This document shows, one piece after another, positions 13,522 through 15,740 of a stretch of 15,740 nucleotides of DNA; position 1 is the first letter of the stretch; each line of letters begins with the position of its first letter. The notes beneath the pieces were generated by a model that made no database searches, had not been told where the DNA came from, and saw only the letters and a list, made by a program, of their open reading frames with translations. A program made the position numbers and the translations under genes. The DNA is from CAYLSO01 sp964386525 (GTDB lineage: Bacteria; Eisenbacteria; RBG-16-71-46; DASYSL01). The stretch covers positions 1-15,740 of the forward strand of contig CAYLSO010000102.1 in assembly GCA_964386525.1 (NCBI GenBank), read 5' to 3'.

Positions 13522-14472
13522 ATGAGCAACGGCAAACCGCTGGCCATCCTCGCCGTGGGCGGCAATTCGCTGATCGCCGACGAGGCGCACAAGTCGGTCG
13601 AGGACCAGTACCAGGCCATCGAGGAGACCTGCAGGCACATCGCCGGCCTGCTGGCGCGCGGCTGGCGCGTGGTGGTGACGCACGGCAACGGCCCGCAGGT
13701 GGGCTTCATCCTGCGGCGCAGCGAGCTGTCGCGCCACGAGCTGCACGACGTGCCGCTCGACTCGTGCGGCGCCGACACGCAGGGCGCCATCGGCTACCAG
13801 ATCCAGAAGGCGATGTACAACGAGATGAAGGCCTGGCCCGTGCGCCCCGAGGTCGCCACCGTGGTCACGCAGGTACTGGTGGACCGCGAGGATCCGGCCT
13901 TCAAGCAGCCCTCCAAGCCCATCGGCTCGTTCATGGACGAGAAGCTGGCGGCCGAGCGCCGTGACCAGGACGGTTGGGACGTGGTCGAGGACGCCGGACG
14001 CGGCTGGCGGCGCGTGATCGCCTCGCCCCGGCCGGTGCGCATCCTCGAGCTCGAGGCGATCCGCCGCCTGCTCGAGCACGACATCATGGTGGTGGCCGTG
14101 GGCGGCGGCGGCATCCCGGTGGTGATGGACGCGCGCGGCGACCTCGCCGGCGCGGCCGCGGTCATCGACAAGGACCTGGCCACCAGCCTGCTGGCGCGCG
14201 AGCTGGGGGCCGACCTGCTGATCATCTCCACCGCCATCGAGCAGGCGTACCTGGACTTCAAGAAACCCGGGCAGCGCCCGATCGCGCGTATGACGGTCGC
14301 CGAGGCCAAGCGCTACCTGGCCGAGGGGCACTTCGCGCCGGGCAGCATGAAGCCCAAGATCGAGGCGGTGGTAGAGTTCCTCGAGGCCGGCGGCAAGCAG
14401 GCGCTGATCACCGATCCCCCGCATCTGCTCGCCGCGCTCGAGGGCCGGACGGGGACGTGGGTCGTCGCGTGA
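13522..14472 (+). CDS. arcC: Carbamate kinase
   Basis: This 316-residue amino-acid-kinase-fold enzyme has the normal length for ArcC. Motifs are GGNSL (13-17), THGNGPQVG (53-61), GGGGIPV (194-200), IDKDLA (215-220) and GSMKPKIEA (274-282; most ArcC read GSMGPKxEA). It interconverts carbamoyl phosphate plus ADP with ATP, ammonia and CO2, and in catabolism runs toward ATP in the cytoplasm. The usual partners arcA (arginine deiminase) and arcB (ornithine carbamoyltransferase) are absent from the window; its neighbours are two PLP enzymes. That points to a different carbamoyl-phosphate source, for example a YgeW-like transferase encoded elsewhere (inference). It starts 30 nt after the first PLP gene with a weak, G-rich Shine-Dalgarno, and its TGA overlaps the GTG of the next gene. 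Confidence 0.95.
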   Translation: MSNGKPLAILAVGGNSLIADEAHKSVEDQYQAIEETCRHIAGLLARGWRVVVTHGNGPQVGFILRRSELSRHELHDVPLDSCGADTQGAIGYQIQKAMYNEMKAWPVRPEVATVVTQVLVDREDPAFKQPSKPIGSFMDEKLAAERRDQDGWDVVEDAGRGWRRVIASPRPVRILELEAIRRLLEHDIMVVAVGGGGIPVVMDARGDLAGAAAVIDKDLATSLLARELGADLLIISTAIEQAYLDFKKPGQRPIARMTVAEAKRYLAEGHFAPGSMKPKIEAVVEFLEAGGKQALITDPPHLLAALEGRTGTWVVA

Positions 14473-15734
14473 GCGGGGACCCGGCGGCCGCTCCGGGCGG
14501 CGCGGGCGCCGGCAACGCCGTCGGCCTGCGCTGCGTCCGCTGCGCGGAGGCCACGCCGACGGCCGCCGAGCGCTACGTCTGCCCGGGCTGCGGCGGCAAC
14601 CTGCTGGTCGAGTACGACTACGCGGCCACGGCGCGCGTCTGGTCGCGGGCCGCGCTGGAGCTCGACCCGGACCGCTCCATCTGGCGCTACCTGCCGCTCC
14701 TGCCGGTCGGCGAGCGCCTGCCGGGGCCGCCGGTGGGCTGGACCCCGCTGGTGGAGGCGCCGCGGCTGTCGGCCGCGCTCGGCCTGTCGCGCCCGCTGCT
14801 GCTCAAAGACGACGGCCGCAACCCCAGCGCGTCGTTCAAGTGCCGCGCCAGCGCCGTGGCGCTACAGCGCGCCCGCGAGCTCGGCCACGACCTGGTCACC
14901 GGGGCCTCCACCGGCAACGCCGCCGCGGCCACCGCCGTGCTGGCCGCCGCGCCCGGCATCCGCACCCGCATCTTCGTGCCCAGGACCGCGCCGCGCGCCA
15001 AGATCGCCCAGCTGCTCACCTTCGGCGCCGAGGTGCTGGCGGTCGACGGCACCTACGACCAGGCCTTCGACCTCTGCCTCGAGGCGACGCGCCGCTTCGG
15101 CTGGTACAACCGCAACACCGGCTACAATCCCTACACCCGCGAGGGCAAGAAGACGGTCGCCTTCGAGATCTGCGAGCAGCTCGGCTGGAGCGTGCCGGAC
15201 CTCGTCGTCGTGCCGGTGGGCGACGGCAACATCCTGTCGGGCGTCTGGAAGGGGTTCGTCGAGTTCCAGCGCCTGGGTTTCATCAGTGACGTGCCGCACC
15301 TGCTGGCCGTGCAGGCCGAAGGCAGCGCCGCCGTGGTGCACGCGGCGGCCCGCGACGGCGTCATCCGCCCGGTCTCCGGGGAAACGGTGGCCGACTCCAT
15401 CTCGGTGAGCCTGCCACGCGACGGCGACGCCGCAGTGCAGGCGATCCGCGCCTCCGACGGTTTCGGCATCACCGTCAGCGACGACGCCATCCTCGCGGCC
15501 ATCCCGGAGATCGCGCGCAACGCCGGCGTCTTCGCCGAGCCCGCCGCCGCGTGCGCCTGGGCCGGCCTCAAGGAGGCGGTGCGCCGCAAGCTCGTCGATC
15601 CATCCTGGCAGGTGGTGGTCCTCCTGACGGGGAACGGCCTCAAGGACGTGGGCGCCGCCATGAAGGTGGCCGGCGAGCCGCGCTCCATCCCTGCCGATCC
15701 GTCCGTTCTCGCAACCCTGTTTCCCAACCCATGA
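14469..15734 (+). CDS. Zinc-ribbon threonine-synthase-family PLP enzyme
   Basis: The protein has 421 residues. An N-terminal zinc ribbon has Cys22, Cys25, Cys38 and Cys41 (RCVRC...CPGCGG), as in archaeal/Thermus-type threonine synthase. The PLP core shows GWTPL (90-94), Lys124 in NPSASFKCR as the Schiff-base lysine, ASTGN (146-150), the phosphate loop GDGN (251-254) and TGNGLKD (387-393). Threonine synthase makes threonine from O-phosphohomoserine. The conserved layout makes that plausible, but the operon holds no hom or thrB, and its partners are a carbamate kinase and another PLP enzyme, so a related lyase acting on another amino acid is also possible. The start is GTG within GTGA, overlapping the arcC stop by 4 bp. 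It leaves 21 residues before the ribbon and avoids the long overlap of the upstream frame. Confidence 0.87.
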   Translation: MSGDPAAAPGGAGAGNAVGLRCVRCAEATPTAAERYVCPGCGGNLLVEYDYAATARVWSRAALELDPDRSIWRYLPLLPVGERLPGPPVGWTPLVEAPRLSAALGLSRPLLLKDDGRNPSASFKCRASAVALQRARELGHDLVTGASTGNAAAATAVLAAAPGIRTRIFVPRTAPRAKIAQLLTFGAEVLAVDGTYDQAFDLCLEATRRFGWYNRNTGYNPYTREGKKTVAFEICEQLGWSVPDLVVVPVGDGNILSGVWKGFVEFQRLGFISDVPHLLAVQAEGSAAVVHAAARDGVIRPVSGETVADSISVSLPRDGDAAVQAIRASDGFGITVSDDAILAAIPEIARNAGVFAEPAAACAWAGLKEAVRRKLVDPSWQVVVLLTGNGLKDVGAAMKVAGEPRSIPADPSVLATLFPNP

Positions 15735-15740
15735 GGAGAT
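15733..15740 (+). promoter_or_regulatory. Probable ribosome binding site of a further operon gene beyond the window
   Basis: GAGGAGAT begins within the TGA of the preceding gene and fits a Shine-Dalgarno for a gene starting just past the right edge. Alternatively the ATG at 15731 (ATGA overlap) is itself a start. Either reading suggests the operon continues. Confidence 0.4.

Noticed and set aside
13502..13525. Seven-codon open frame whose TGA overlaps the arcC ATG, as a possible leader peptide
   Set aside because: No Shine-Dalgarno before it and repetitive G-rich codons; most likely chance.
11011..14424. Very long minus-strand open frame opposite the PLP/carbamate kinase operon and running into the GT4 gene, and similarly long frames at 8646-11825 and 2987-5650
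   Set aside because: They lie opposite or across genes with intact family motifs, have low-complexity Arg/Ala/Gly/Pro/His composition and show no domain. High GC removes stop codons from shadow frames.

Overview
The window is very GC-rich DNA (clearly above 65 % by eye, not computed). It encodes Gram-negative-style secreted proteins, Sec signal peptides and a surface-glycan gene set. This suits an uncultivated high-GC bacterium, for example a Rokubacteria-, Gemmatimonadota-, Eisenbacteria- or Deltaproteobacteria-like lineage. No rRNA or other phylogenetic marker is present, so the lineage stays open. I see no tRNA, rRNA, CRISPR array, transposase or prophage gene. The long overlapping open frames on opposite strands are what high GC produces; the genes below tile the window with short gaps and classical junctions.

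Left block (1-4502). A molybdopterin-oxidoreductase-like protein (NuoG/formate dehydrogenase superfamily) runs off the left edge on the minus strand, after a 463-bp gene-free stretch holding several inverted repeats. Next is a two-gene minus-strand operon: a secreted S9-type serine hydrolase followed by an aldo/keto reductase, under a good sigma70-type promoter (TTGACA-17-TCGAAT). Divergent from it is a secreted protein with a GT-A-glycosyltransferase-like core. A perfect 15-bp inverted repeat sits between convergent genes at 4546-4600 and probably ends transcription from both sides.

Central block (4598-11810, minus strand). Six genes form a compact glycan-assembly operon. In transcription order they are a GT4 glycosyltransferase, an asparagine-synthase-like amidotransferase, an RMD-like sugar-nucleotide reductase, a LegB/GMD-like 4,6-dehydratase, a sugar-1-phosphate nucleotidyltransferase and a second GT4 glycosyltransferase. 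The nucleotidyltransferase, dehydratase and reductase together can make an activated 6-deoxy-sugar. The two GT4 enzymes would transfer sugars, and the amidotransferase-like protein may amidate a glycan or precursor. The first gene has a promoter so close to its ATG that the mRNA may be leaderless. The amidotransferase gene has its own promoter, a 5'-UTR hairpin touching a perfect Shine-Dalgarno sequence, and a TTG start.

Right block (12013 to beyond 15740, plus strand). Divergent from the glycan operon is a tightly packed operon: a large fold-type-II PLP enzyme, a carbamate kinase and a zinc-ribbon threonine-synthase-family PLP enzyme. A ribosome-binding-site-like sequence at the very edge suggests it continues. 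A carbamate kinase between two PLP lyase/synthase-type enzymes, with no arginine deiminase or ornithine carbamoyltransferase beside it, suggests a catabolic pathway that recovers ATP from carbamoyl phosphate. This is the best candidate in the window for an under-described pathway.
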